The notes under the pieces: model-generated | The model's input: only the letters and a program-made list of their open reading frames with translations | The model's database searches: none | What the model was told of the DNA's origin: nothing | Translations under genes and position numbers: made by a program | Source: Arthrobacter sp. 9AX | GTDB lineage: Bacteria > Actinomycetota > Actinomycetes > Actinomycetales > Micrococcaceae | DNA: 64,000 nt | Direction: 5' to 3' | NCBI RefSeq assembly: GCF_902506095.1 | Contig: NZ_LR733293.1 | Span: forward strand, 1,036,548-1,100,547 | Shown here: positions 19,774 through 28,431 of the stretch, piece by piece | How positions within the stretch are numbered: the first letter of the stretch is position 1 | How the letters are laid out: each line of letters starts with the position of its first letter

Positions 19774-22254
19774 TTACTGGCGCAGTTCCTCTGCGGCCTC
19801 AATGTCGATAATGCGGTGGATGGACAGCACCCGTTCGGTGTCCTTCGCGGGGTCGAAGACCCGGACGCGTCCGCCGCTCACTGAGAGGGGAACAACAATC
19901 TCCAGGTTGGCATTCCCCATGCCGTCCACCACGTTCATGCTGATCCGCTGCTTGAGGCGGATGGCACGCTGCAGGGCCTCCAGGCCCAGCTGGGTGGCTG
20001 CCTCCGAGCCGACGTCCGCCTCCCCTGCGTGGCTGACGACGGCGGCAGGGCGGTGCCGGAGCACGTCCAGTTGGGCTTGGACCTCCTTAGCTCCCGGTGC
20101 TGTCCGCGGGGCGGTATAGACAGGCCGCGAAGGAGTGTTCGGGGCCGGTACCCGCCGGAGCCGGAGAACAGGCTGCTCCGATTCGTCAAGGGACGGCGAG
20201 AGCCCCAGGCTGCGGAGGACGTTGGCTGTTTCCCTTGGGGGAGAGGTTGAGATGAGGACAGTGGGGGCAATCCGGACCAGGCCGAGCCCCTCGGTTTTGG
20301 GCCCCTGCAGCAGTTCGAGCAGCGCGGCCTCGTCCTCGCTGTGGATGAAGCTCGCTGCGCCGCCGACGCGCAGCCGGCCGTGGCGGGCGGCTGTGTCCTC
20401 CACGAGGTACTGCAGCGGCTGCGGAACGGCCGTGGCTGAGTGTTCCCGCAGGAACTCCAGCAGGTCCGGGGCGCCATGCCCCGCGTCCAGGGCCCGGCGG
20501 ATGGAACCGGGAGAGAACCGGTAGATGGTGGCCGGCCCCTGCCCCTCGGCGTCGGCCATGGCCAGCAGTTTCTCGGTCAGTCCGGGGGCAAGATAGCCGG
20601 GGGCCACGGCAGTAAGGTCCGCCTGCAGGAGCACATGGTTCAGCTCCGCCGGCAGGTGCTCGCCCAGGATGGCGAGTGCGGCGTCCGGATCATCATTGGC
20701 GATGGCGCTCCCCAGCTGGCTCAGCGCGCCGGAGCCCAGCAAACCGAGAAGTTCCGCCTCGCCCAGTACCCCGCGGATCAGCGAGCTGAAGCGCCGCGCC
20801 ATCCGTGGCTGGGCCCACTCCGCCCGCTGCAGGACAGCGGCTGCATTGAGCACCGGAGCGGTGCCGTCCGGTGCCGCCGCTTCCCGTGTAAGTTCGTTCA
20901 GGATCTCAAGGATCCGCTTGCGCACCACCGGGGCGTCGGGGCGCTGTGCTTCCGCCGATAAGGCGATGACGGTGCTCCCGGACGCAGCGCGGTGCCCTGC
21001 CGCCGCGCCCAGGGTCCCGTTGATGGGCTGGCCCACCATGGACGGAACGCGCTCGCTGGCCAGCCACGCATTTACCAGCCAAAGCCATTGTTCCTGCCGG
21101 GGCAGCACCAGCCACTCCAGCTCGGCCGGCTGAACCCAGGACGACGAGTCAACATCCAGCCGGATCAGGCCTGCCAGCCCGCAGAGCTCCAGAAGCAGCC
21201 CCACACGGGGTTGGTCGATTCGGAGCACCTCCGACAGCCGCCGCATCTCGCGGACGCCCACGCCGCCGCTGCGGAGCGTTGCCAGCGGCTGTTCCTTGAC
21301 GGCATGGAGCATTTCGCCCACCAGCCGCAGGGTCTCGGCGATGGCGCCGAGCGCCGCGTTTCGCCGCAGCGCGGCGGTGGTGGTCCCAAGCTCAGGAACG
21401 GGCGGGGACAGGGCGAAGTCATTGATGATGGCACCGCCGCGCAGGGAAACCCCCACGCTGTGCGGCAGTTCCACGTGGGCTGCGTCCAAGGGCACCAGCA
21501 GGCCACGGGCCAGCAGCCAGTCGACGGGTCCGACGTCGGGCCCCTCGCTGGTGATGGATGCCTTGCGTTGCGCCTGGGGGACGGCGCCCATGGCCCAGTT
21601 CCGGAATTTGGCGAGCAGCGCCGTGGTCCGTTCCGGAGCGGTGGACAGTATGTGCTGCAAGGCTTCCGGGGACGAGGTCCAGTGCTGCAGCGCCAGCGCC
21701 GCCTCCATGGGCGTAGTGGCACCATGGATGGCCGCGCCGCTGCGGTGGAGTTCTCCAACAAGCTGCACGGCCCGCTGCGCGAACGCCGGCTGGAGGCGCA
21801 CCAGCTCCGTGTAGCTCCGTCCCAGCCCGGCCGGGTAGATCCCCACCACGTCCTTGAGGCTGCCCACGGGGAGGTAGTAGCGCTGCTTGCCGGGCGGGGT
21901 CCCGTGCGGGGGGTCTGCGCGGTGCACCAGCGCGAGTTCCTGGAGTGATGCCAGGATCCGTTCCACGGCGGCAAGGGTGGACCCCGAAATCAGTTTCCGC
22001 AGCCCCGCGGCCGACGCGCTGTGTTCGGTATCGGTGTTGGTGCTCAGGTGGAGTGTTTCCAGGACCTGCATCTGGGGCCGGTTGAGGCGCTCCAGGGCCC
22101 GCTGGACGCTGACCCGGCCGCTGGCCCTGGCAGCGAGGGCGGCGAAATCGGGAACGGTGGGGGATATGAGGTCCGGCCGCGCGTCGAACAGCGCCCGCAA
22201 CGAGTCGTCGCTGCGGGCCTCCAGGTCCTTGCTGAGCGCGCGAATAAGGGACAT
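19774..22254 (-). CDS. Helicase-associated domain protein (XPB partner)
   Basis: An 826-residue protein of the family encoded beside bacterial XPB, as in Mycobacterium. It has no Walker motifs. The N-terminal part (MSLIRALSKDLEARSDDSL to about 120) contains winged-helix-like segments. The C-terminal region carries a helicase-associated WYL-like stretch (LQRAIRLKQRISMNVVDGMG, then IVVPLSVSGGRVRVFDP). The ATG at 22254 begins the conserved sequence. The 13-bp gap to XPB implies an operon and a joint role in DNA repair; the molecular role is unproven. Confidence 0.82.
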   Translation of the reverse strand: MSLIRALSKDLEARSDDSLRALFDARPDLISPTVPDFAALAARASGRVSVQRALERLNRPQMQVLETLHLSTNTDTEHSASAAGLRKLISGSTLAAVERILASLQELALVHRADPPHGTPPGKQRYYLPVGSLKDVVGIYPAGLGRSYTELVRLQPAFAQRAVQLVGELHRSGAAIHGATTPMEAALALQHWTSSPEALQHILSTAPERTTALLAKFRNWAMGAVPQAQRKASITSEGPDVGPVDWLLARGLLVPLDAAHVELPHSVGVSLRGGAIINDFALSPPVPELGTTTAALRRNAALGAIAETLRLVGEMLHAVKEQPLATLRSGGVGVREMRRLSEVLRIDQPRVGLLLELCGLAGLIRLDVDSSSWVQPAELEWLVLPRQEQWLWLVNAWLASERVPSMVGQPINGTLGAAAGHRAASGSTVIALSAEAQRPDAPVVRKRILEILNELTREAAAPDGTAPVLNAAAVLQRAEWAQPRMARRFSSLIRGVLGEAELLGLLGSGALSQLGSAIANDDPDAALAILGEHLPAELNHVLLQADLTAVAPGYLAPGLTEKLLAMADAEGQGPATIYRFSPGSIRRALDAGHGAPDLLEFLREHSATAVPQPLQYLVEDTAARHGRLRVGGAASFIHSEDEAALLELLQGPKTEGLGLVRIAPTVLISTSPPRETANVLRSLGLSPSLDESEQPVLRLRRVPAPNTPSRPVYTAPRTAPGAKEVQAQLDVLRHRPAAVVSHAGEADVGSEAATQLGLEALQRAIRLKQRISMNVVDGMGNANLEIVVPLSVSGGRVRVFDPAKDTERVLSIHRIIDIEAAEELRQ

Positions 22255-22264
22255 CAGTCCAACG

Positions 22265-22498
22265 TTACCGCCCGTCCGGTTTTCCTGCCCGGCGGCGCCC
22301 GGCGACGCTGTCCAGGACAAGGAACAGCATCAGGAGGAACGCCAGCGGCAGGCCGTAGAGCGCCGTGTAAGTGACCCAGGCCGGAGCCACGGACCCGGCG
22401 AAGGCAAGCGCCATTACGGCTGCCACCGCGGCCAGCGAGAGCACGGCAATAACTGCGGCGAAGATCGTCAGGGGCCGCCGATAACGCGAGGGAGTCAT
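22265..22498 (-). CDS. Small two-helix membrane protein, unknown function
   Basis: A 77-residue hydrophobic protein with helices at about 9-33 and 42-62, a basic N-terminus (TPSRYRRPL) and a basic tail (GRRRAGKPDGR). The ATG at 22498 was chosen because the sequence upstream lacks membrane-protein character. It ends 11 bp before the helicase-associated gene on the same strand and may begin that operon. I do not recognise a named family. Confidence 0.6.
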   Translation of the reverse strand: MTPSRYRRPLTIFAAVIAVLSLAAVAAVMALAFAGSVAPAWVTYTALYGLPLAFLLMLFLVLDSVAGRRRAGKPDGR

Positions 22499-22561
22499 AA
22501 ACGCAACGCTAACAGCCCGGTCCGACACCCGCAGGTACTGGGGCTGGGGCGGCCGTCATGG

Positions 22562-22593
22562 GCCTATGGCCACGGGGTTCCCTGGCCATAGGC
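22562..22593. repeat. Near-palindromic inverted repeat between divergent genes
   Basis: GCCTATGGCCA (22562-22572) is matched exactly by its reverse complement at 22583-22593. The ten bases between can also pair (GGG-TT-CCC). It lies between the small membrane protein gene (leftward) and the cold-shock-domain gene (rightward). With no T-run on either side, an operator or a structured leader is likelier than a terminator. Confidence 0.7.
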
Positions 22594-22776
22594 TTATGGG
22601 GCTGCGCACGGGCGGGGAGGAAGCGGTTGAAAGCAGGATTACGGCATGGGCAGGATAACCTTGGGGGAAACAGACCAACACGGTCTCCAGCTGTCATACC
22701 TTGAACCCGCACAACAATGCGGATGCGGTGACGGCTGGCCGTGTCTCAAGACGTCAGAACGAAGAAGGTTGATTAC

Positions 22777-23160
22777 GTGCCTACCGGCAAGGTCAAGTGG
22801 TATGACAAGGACAAAGGCTTCGGATTCCTCGCGGGCGAAGACGGCCAGGAAGTGTTCCTGCCCAAATCCTCGCTGCCCGAGGGTGTCACGGAGCTGAAGG
22901 CCGGCACCCGCGTTGAGTTCGGTGTGGCCGACGGCCGCAAGGGCGCCCAGGCACTGGGGCTGCGCGTGCTGGACAAGACGCCGTCCATCGCCAAGGCGAA
23001 GCGGCCCAGCGCCCGGGACCTTGCTCCGCTGGTCCAGGATCTGGTGACCGTGCTGGACAACCTGTCCGGAACCCTTTCCAAAGGCAAATACCCGGAAGGC
23101 AACAAGGGCAAGGCTATCGCCGCCGCCCTGCGTAAGGTTGCCGACGAGCTGGACGTTTAG
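22777..23160 (+). CDS. Cold-shock-domain protein with helical C-terminal extension
   Basis: A 127-residue protein. Residues 1-65 are a cold shock domain (KWYDKDKGFGFLAGEDG, EVFLPKSSL). In RNP2 the usual DVFVH is replaced by EVFLP. A conserved helical tail follows (ARDLAPLVQDLVTVLDNL to KVADELDV). The GTG at 22777 was chosen because AAGAAGG lies eight bases upstream; a GTG at 22741 is possible. The next gene, DUF3027, starts 6 bp downstream, the arrangement usual in Arthrobacter. It probably binds single-stranded nucleic acid; the tail's role is unknown. Confidence 0.86.
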   Translation: MPTGKVKWYDKDKGFGFLAGEDGQEVFLPKSSLPEGVTELKAGTRVEFGVADGRKGAQALGLRVLDKTPSIAKAKRPSARDLAPLVQDLVTVLDNLSGTLSKGKYPEGNKGKAIAAALRKVADELDV

Positions 23161-23166
23161 GCCCCG

Positions 23167-23850
23167 ATGATTCCGGAAGCTGATCTGCCGGAGCCGCAGG
23201 AGCCTGTGGCCCGGGAAGCCGAAGCCCCCGCCACCACGTCCACTGCCCCCGCTGCCACGTCGCCCTCGCCCGCGCCAGCGCCGGTGAGGGCAGCCAAGCC
23301 GCGCGCCGGCGTGCCGGTTTGGCGGACCGGCAAGCCGGACGCTTTCCTGGCGGCCGCCGTGGATACTGCACGGAGCGCGATCGAGGGCATCACGGCGGCA
23401 TCGGATATTGGAGCCCACCTGGCTGCCAAGAGCGAAGGCGACCGCCTGGTAACGCATCTTTTTGAGTCCCGGCTGCCCGGCTACGGCGGGTGGCAGTGGT
23501 TCGCGGTGCTGACCCGGAACTCCCGCTCCAAGGTTGTGACCGTCAACGAGCTGGGATTGCTGCCGTCCGAGGACTCCATCCTGGCCCCGGAATGGGTTCC
23601 GTGGGCAGAGCGGGTGCGGCCTGAAGATGAACAGGAACCGGAGCCCGAGCAGGAGCAGGAGCAGGAACCGGAGCCCGAGCAGGACCAGGAACCGGGGCAG
23701 GAACCGGAAAGGGCGGGGACCGGCCCCGTCTCCGTGGATTCCGCTGCTGCGGCAGAAGCTGATGCTGAAGCAGTCGGTGCAGGAGAGGCTGATGCTGCCA
23801 CGGCCGCCTGGGAGGACCAGGAACCGGAACAGGACCAGGAACTTTCCTGA
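23167..23850 (+). CDS. DUF3027 family protein with low-complexity acidic tail
   Basis: A 227-residue protein. The central part (about 45-155) is the DUF3027 core: DAFLAAAVDTARSAIEG, DRLVTHLFESRLPGYGGWQW, LGLLPSEDSILAPEWVPWAERV. The N-terminus is Ala/Pro/Thr-rich. After residue 155 it is Glu-Pro-Gln-rich, built from short DNA repeats of the type CAGGAACCGGAGCCCGAG. Family members I recall continue with a further conserved C-terminal stretch, which is not visible here; the tail may have replaced it. It is in an operon with the preceding cold-shock-domain gene and followed by a strong terminator. Function unknown. Confidence 0.8.
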   Translation: MIPEADLPEPQEPVAREAEAPATTSTAPAATSPSPAPAPVRAAKPRAGVPVWRTGKPDAFLAAAVDTARSAIEGITAASDIGAHLAAKSEGDRLVTHLFESRLPGYGGWQWFAVLTRNSRSKVVTVNELGLLPSEDSILAPEWVPWAERVRPEDEQEPEPEQEQEQEPEPEQDQEPGQEPERAGTGPVSVDSAAAAEADAEAVGAGEADAATAAWEDQEPEQDQELS

Positions 23851-23860
23851 CCACAAACAA

Positions 23861-23895
23861 ACGGCGCCGTCCGGGATGAACCCGGGCGGCGCCGT
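23861..23895. terminator. Hairpin terminator between DUF3027 and serC
   Basis: A 15-bp stem (23861-23875 with 23881-23895, one G-T wobble) around a five-base ATGAA loop. It separates two convergent genes and probably serves both, though T-runs are weak. Confidence 0.8.
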
Positions 23896-23914
23896 CGTAC
23901 GTTAAGGCGTTCCG

Positions 23915-25174
<1,260 letters not shown>

Positions 25175-25323
25175 TCATAGTCCAGCCAATGAGACGCCTG
25201 CAAAGCACGGGCGTGAACTATTCGGACTAAGTCAAAATAGGCTAAGCTTTTCCACGGACTACGTCGCGGTGAAGGCGATACGGTGGGACAACGCAAGGTA
25301 CTGCGCTCGAGGAGCTGAGCTGG

Positions 25324-26031
25324 ATGACGGATCTGATCGACACTACGGAAATGTACCTTCGGACCATTTTGGAGCTCGAAGAAGAGAACATCGTTGCTCT
25401 TCGTGCGCGCATCGCTGAGCGGCTCCGGCACTCCGGTCCCACGGTGTCGCAGACCATCGGCAGGATGGAGCGCGACGGCCTGGTGGTTGTCTCCGGAGAC
25501 CGGCACCTCGAACTGACTGAGACGGGCCGCAAGCGCGCCACTGAGGTTATGCGTAAGCACCGCCTGGCCGAGCGCCTGCTCGCCGATGTGATCGGGCTGG
25601 ACTGGGCTTACGTCCACGACGAAGCCTGCCGCTGGGAGCATGTGATGAGCGAGCGGGTGGAGCGGCGCATCTACGAGATGCTCAACCACCCCACGGAATC
25701 CCCCTACGGGAATCCGATCCCGGGCCTGGACGCCCTGGGCGGTGCCCCGTCCCCGGGCTTTGCCGACGGCGCCATCAGCCTTCTTGAGGCGATGAAGTCT
25801 TACGGTCCTGCCTCAGTGGTGACGGTGAGCCGGCTCGCGGAGCCCATCCAGGTTGAGCCCGAGCTGCTGTCCCAGCTCGACGAGGGCGGCATCCGCCCGG
25901 GTGCTGCCGTATCCCTGGAGCGGGTGGGCGACTACATTTCGGTGCGGGTTCCGGGCATTGAAGGGGCCCTGGAACTGCCGCCCGAGGTGGCCGCGCACGT
26001 GTTTGTGGCAATCCGCCGGCCCGCGGCGTAA
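25324..26031 (+). CDS. DtxR/IdeR-family metal-dependent repressor
   Basis: A 235-residue regulator. The N-terminal winged helix has the recognition segment [19 protein letters not shown]. The dimerisation and metal-binding part includes [13 protein letters not shown] and [12 protein letters not shown], whose His, Cys and Glu match the DtxR ligands. A C-terminal SH3-like FeoA domain begins near residue 155 ([12 protein letters not shown] to the end). It should repress iron-uptake genes when iron is plentiful. The likely local target is the siderophore-interacting protein at 6091-6930. ATG at 25324 follows a GAGGAG motif. Confidence 0.93.
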   Translation: MTDLIDTTEMYLRTILELEEENIVALRARIAERLRHSGPTVSQTIGRMERDGLVVVSGDRHLELTETGRKRATEVMRKHRLAERLLADVIGLDWAYVHDEACRWEHVMSERVERRIYEMLNHPTESPYGNPIPGLDALGGAPSPGFADGAISLLEAMKSYGPASVVTVSRLAEPIQVEPELLSQLDEGGIRPGAAVSLERVGDYISVRVPGIEGALELPPEVAAHVFVAIRRPAA

Positions 26032-26080
26032 GGCCGGCCGCCCTACCCCGCAACGGGCCATTTCCGCAAAGATAACGGAA

Positions 26081-26110
26081 TTGTTACTTAGGGTCTTAAG
26101 CCCCTATAGT
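26081..26110 (+). promoter_or_regulatory. Sigma-A-like promoter ahead of the first c-di-AMP riboswitch
   Basis: TTGTTA (26081-26086), an 18-base spacer and TATAGT (26105-26110). Transcription would start near 26117, about 30 bases before the riboswitch fold. Confidence 0.6.
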
Positions 26111-26145
26111 TAAACCAAGCGTTGATATTAAAGCGTTACCTGATT

Positions 26146-26378
26146 TGGAGCCGAGCTCTGCCAGCGGATCGGGAGCACGAGTCGTAACTGGCAGAGGCGG
26201 GGGAACCACAACCGGCAGCGGGGGACTGCCTTGGGGTGAAGTCCGTCAGCAGCGAGCCTCTTCCAGCGAAGGATCCTTACGGGGATACCTCTGTGCCGAA
26301 GCTTGCTTACGGCGGACCGGGTCTTTGAACTCTCTGACCCGAATCCGACAGCTAACTCCGCAGGCTTTCCAGAGAGGA
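26146..26378 (+). ncRNA. Cyclic di-AMP riboswitch (ydaO-yuaA type) before the M23 peptidase gene
   Basis: This leader carries the conserved blocks of the ydaO class. A stem CTCTGCCAG pairs with CTGGCAGAG (26156-26164 with 26188-26196), followed at once by GCGGGGGAACCA, then CTTGGGGTGAAGTC. Near the 3' end is the signature CCGAATCCGACAGCTAAC (26344-26356 region) and a GAGAGG that also serves as ribosome site. In Actinobacteria this class controls cell-wall hydrolases and generally turns expression off when c-di-AMP is bound. It fills most of the 354-bp gap between dtxR and the M23 gene. Confidence 0.93.
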
Positions 26379-26385
26379 ACCCTTC

Positions 26386-27213
26386 TTGACCATGCAGAAT
26401 TCCAGGGGACGCCGCCGCGCGGCGGGCCCTGCTTCGACGCCGCGTGTCGTCGAGGTCATCACTGCGGAGCGCCCCCGCGATCTGCACCGTGATGCGCGCA
26501 GGCGTCGAGGTCCCCTCCGCCAGATAACGGAGTTCGCCGCAGCCAGCGGCATCGGCCAAAAGGCCGGCATCGCCTTGGCTGCCACCGGCCTGGTCCTCAC
26601 CGTAACCGTTCCGGCCACGAGCCCCGTGATGGCCACAGACGCCACGGGCGGCTCCCCGGTGGCCGCCTCGTCGGTGACGCCGCAGCCCCAGGTTTCCGCC
26701 GAAGCGGGAGCGCAGATCGACTTCAGCCGCTCGGCCGTTGTCACCCAGGCCGACCCCGACGGCAAGCTGAAGCAGCTGCTCAGCGCCCAGTCCGCAGGCG
26801 CCATCAGCCGCGCCGCCTCCGCCGGAAGCCTCGGCGCTCCGCTGGCCGTGATGACCACCGCATCTCCCTTCGGCTACCGCGTCAGCCCCATCACCGGCGG
26901 CAACGGCGACTTCCACCGGGGACAGGACTACGTGGCCCAGTGCGGGACCTCCGTGATGGCCGCCGCCACCGGAACCGTGACCTTCGTGGGCTGGCACCAG
27001 TTCGGTGGCGGCAACCGCGTGGTGATCGACCACGGCAATGGCCTGGAGACCACCTACAACCACCTGTCGTCCTTCAGCGTCAAGGAAGGGCAAACCGTCT
27101 CCCGCGGGGACGTGGTGGCCCTCAGCGGCACCACGGGGGCCTCCACCGGCTGCCACCTCCACTTCGAGGTCCAGGTCAACGGCGAAGTGGTGGACCCCAC
27201 AGGCTGGCTCTAG
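26386..27213 (+). CDS. M23-family peptidoglycan endopeptidase
   Basis: A 275-residue exported LytM-type metallopeptidase that cuts peptide bonds in peptidoglycan. The long basic N-terminus is followed by a hydrophobic export segment (KAGIALAATGLVLTVTVPA, about 62-82) and a variable linker. The C-terminal M23 domain has zinc ligands in HRGQD and HLHFE, with a further catalytic His in TYNHLSSF. The start is probably TTG at 26386, eight bases after GAGAGG, the same spacing as in the next gene; an ATG two codons on is possible. A c-di-AMP riboswitch precedes it. Confidence 0.92.
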   Translation: MTMQNSRGRRRAAGPASTPRVVEVITAERPRDLHRDARRRRGPLRQITEFAAASGIGQKAGIALAATGLVLTVTVPATSPVMATDATGGSPVAASSVTPQPQVSAEAGAQIDFSRSAVVTQADPDGKLKQLLSAQSAGAISRAASAGSLGAPLAVMTTASPFGYRVSPITGGNGDFHRGQDYVAQCGTSVMAAATGTVTFVGWHQFGGGNRVVIDHGNGLETTYNHLSSFSVKEGQTVSRGDVVALSGTTGASTGCHLHFEVQVNGEVVDPTGWL

Positions 27214-27298
27214 TCAAGTGACCGTGGACTCTCAAATGATCTTGACCTGCCGTGACCTGAATGTGACATTCGCTCGAAACTGCTGTACCGTCTAACTC

Positions 27299-27323
27299 GC
27301 GTCAACTTTTCCGAAGTTGACGC
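27299..27323 (+). terminator. 10-bp hairpin between the M23 gene and the second riboswitch
   Basis: GCGTCAACTT and its exact complement AAGTTGACGC flank a five-base TTCCG loop. It lies 85 bp past the M23 stop and just before the second riboswitch. It could end the M23 transcript, but the T-run is weak, so a leader structure or operator is also possible. Confidence 0.45.
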
Positions 27324-27340
27324 TCTTGTGCGGATTGCCT

Positions 27341-27519
27341 AACTCTGCCACCGCTCAAGGTCCGTTCGCATGACATCGTCTGGCAGGGGCGGGGGAACCA
27401 ATTTTGGCCTTTGTATTTGAAAGGCCTTGGGGTTAAGTCGCAAAAGCTTCCTTGGAAGCGGAGCGGCCGGGTGACTCCCATCCGAATCCGACAGCTCACC
27501 TCGCAGGCATTGGGAGAGG
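27341..27519 (+). ncRNA. Second cyclic di-AMP riboswitch (ydaO-yuaA type) before the NlpC/P60 gene
   Basis: It carries the same blocks as the first copy: CTCTGCCA (27343) pairing with TGGCAG (27381), then GCGGGGGAACCA, CCTTGGGGTTAAGTCGC, and near the 3' end CCGAATCCGACAGCTCACC (27482 on), ending in GGGAGAGG. The intervening sequence differs from copy one, so this is not a recent duplication. With the hairpin at 27299 it accounts for the 314-bp gap between the two peptidase genes. Confidence 0.93.
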
Positions 27520-27527
27520 CTACCTTC

Positions 27528-28268
27528 GTGTCTTCACGCCATAATTCTGCGCGCCACCGTGCGCAAACGGTTCGTACCAACCCCCTGGACACCATGTCCA
27601 GGGCTGTTAGTGCCAATGCCGGGACAGTTGGTCGCCAGGCTGCAGTCATCGCAGCTGCATCCGGCCTCATCCTGACCATGGGACTGCCTGCCAATGCCGC
27701 AGACACCACCGCTGGTGTGTCCGCCTCGACCGAGTCCGGGTCCGCCCAGAGCGCCCTTGCCGTTACGGCTGCGCCGACGGCCACCGTCTCCTTCGAACGC
27801 CCGGTGGTCAAGACCACCGCCGCTCCCAAGGTTCAGGCCGTCCGCACCCAGTCCACCGACTCGGGTAATGGAAACGCTGCCACCGGAACTGCTGCCTCCG
27901 CAACGGAGAAGCTGGCCGAAACCGTCTCCTCGGCTGCCACCTCGGGCATTGCCGCCATCGCGTACACCGGCATCGGCCACTCGTACGTGTGGGGCGGCAC
28001 CAGCCCGGTCACCGGCTGGGACTGCTCGGGCTTCACCCAGTGGGTCTACGCCCAGGCTGGCATCAGCATCCCCCGCACCAACGCGTGGACTGCGATGAAG
28101 CCGACTTCCACTCCGCAGCCCGGAGACCTTGTTATGCAGAACGGCGGCGCGCACGTTGGCATCTACGTCGGCAACGGCATGATGATCAGCGCCCTGAACC
28201 CCTCCCAGGGAACGCTGCTGCACGCGGTTGCCGCCACCGGCTCCTCCGCGTTCTTCACCATGAACTAG
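27528..28268 (+). CDS. NlpC/P60 (C40) family cell-wall peptidase
   Basis: A 246-residue exported cysteine peptidase. It has a basic start and an export segment (GRQAAVIAAASGLILTMGLPANA, cut after AxA near 58). A long Ala/Thr-rich linker follows, then a C40 domain with YVWGGTSPVTGWDCSGF (C166) and HVGIYVG (H209). It should hydrolyse stem-peptide links in peptidoglycan. The start is GTG at 27528, eight bases after the riboswitch GAGAGG. The N-terminal third is clearly related to the next gene, showing shared ancestry of the export module. Confidence 0.93.
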   Translation: MSSRHNSARHRAQTVRTNPLDTMSRAVSANAGTVGRQAAVIAAASGLILTMGLPANAADTTAGVSASTESGSAQSALAVTAAPTATVSFERPVVKTTAAPKVQAVRTQSTDSGNGNAATGTAASATEKLAETVSSAATSGIAAIAYTGIGHSYVWGGTSPVTGWDCSGFTQWVYAQAGISIPRTNAWTAMKPTSTPQPGDLVMQNGGAHVGIYVGNGMMISALNPSQGTLLHAVAATGSSAFFTMN

Positions 28269-28274
28269 TTCTTC

Positions 28275-28305
28275 GACCTTCCGGTCCAAGGGCTTTTTCT
28301 TTGCC
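28275..28305 (+). terminator. Possible weak terminator after the NlpC/P60 gene
   Basis: A short GACC-TTCC-GGTC hairpin followed by AAGGGC and a T-rich run (TTTTTCTTT). The stem is only four base pairs, so this is tentative. Confidence 0.3.
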
Positions 28306-28342
28306 CCACCAAGCTTTCCGCTAAATCACACATCCCCGTTCG

Positions 28343-28412
28343 GGACGTGCCGGCGTACCCCCAAGATGCCGGCACGTCCAAAGCCCCCTGTCTGCCTACA
28401 AGGTGACGGGGG
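28343..28412 (+). promoter_or_regulatory. Two-hairpin leader before the third peptidase-like gene
   Basis: Hairpin 1: a perfect 12-bp stem GGACGTGCCGGC (28343-28354) with 28368-28379 around a 13-base loop GTACCCCCAAGAT. Hairpin 2: CCCCC-T-GTC-T-GCCT (28384-28397) with AGGT-GAC-GGGGG (28401-28412), broken only by two single-base bulges. The ribosome site AGAGAG follows within about ten bases. No T-run follows, so this is a leader structure rather than a terminator. It is unlike the riboswitches of the two preceding genes. Confidence 0.6.
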
Positions 28413-28431
28413 AAAACGAAAGAGAGAATTG

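Noticed and set aside
23629..23720. CRISPR-like or satellite repeat
   Set aside because: The repeats are short, unspaced, in frame, and encode the low-complexity tail of the DUF3027 protein.
25234..25250. DtxR-like sequence before the DtxR-family gene (autoregulation)
   Set aside because: Only the central TAGGCTAA matches; both outer arms fail, about 11 of 19 positions.
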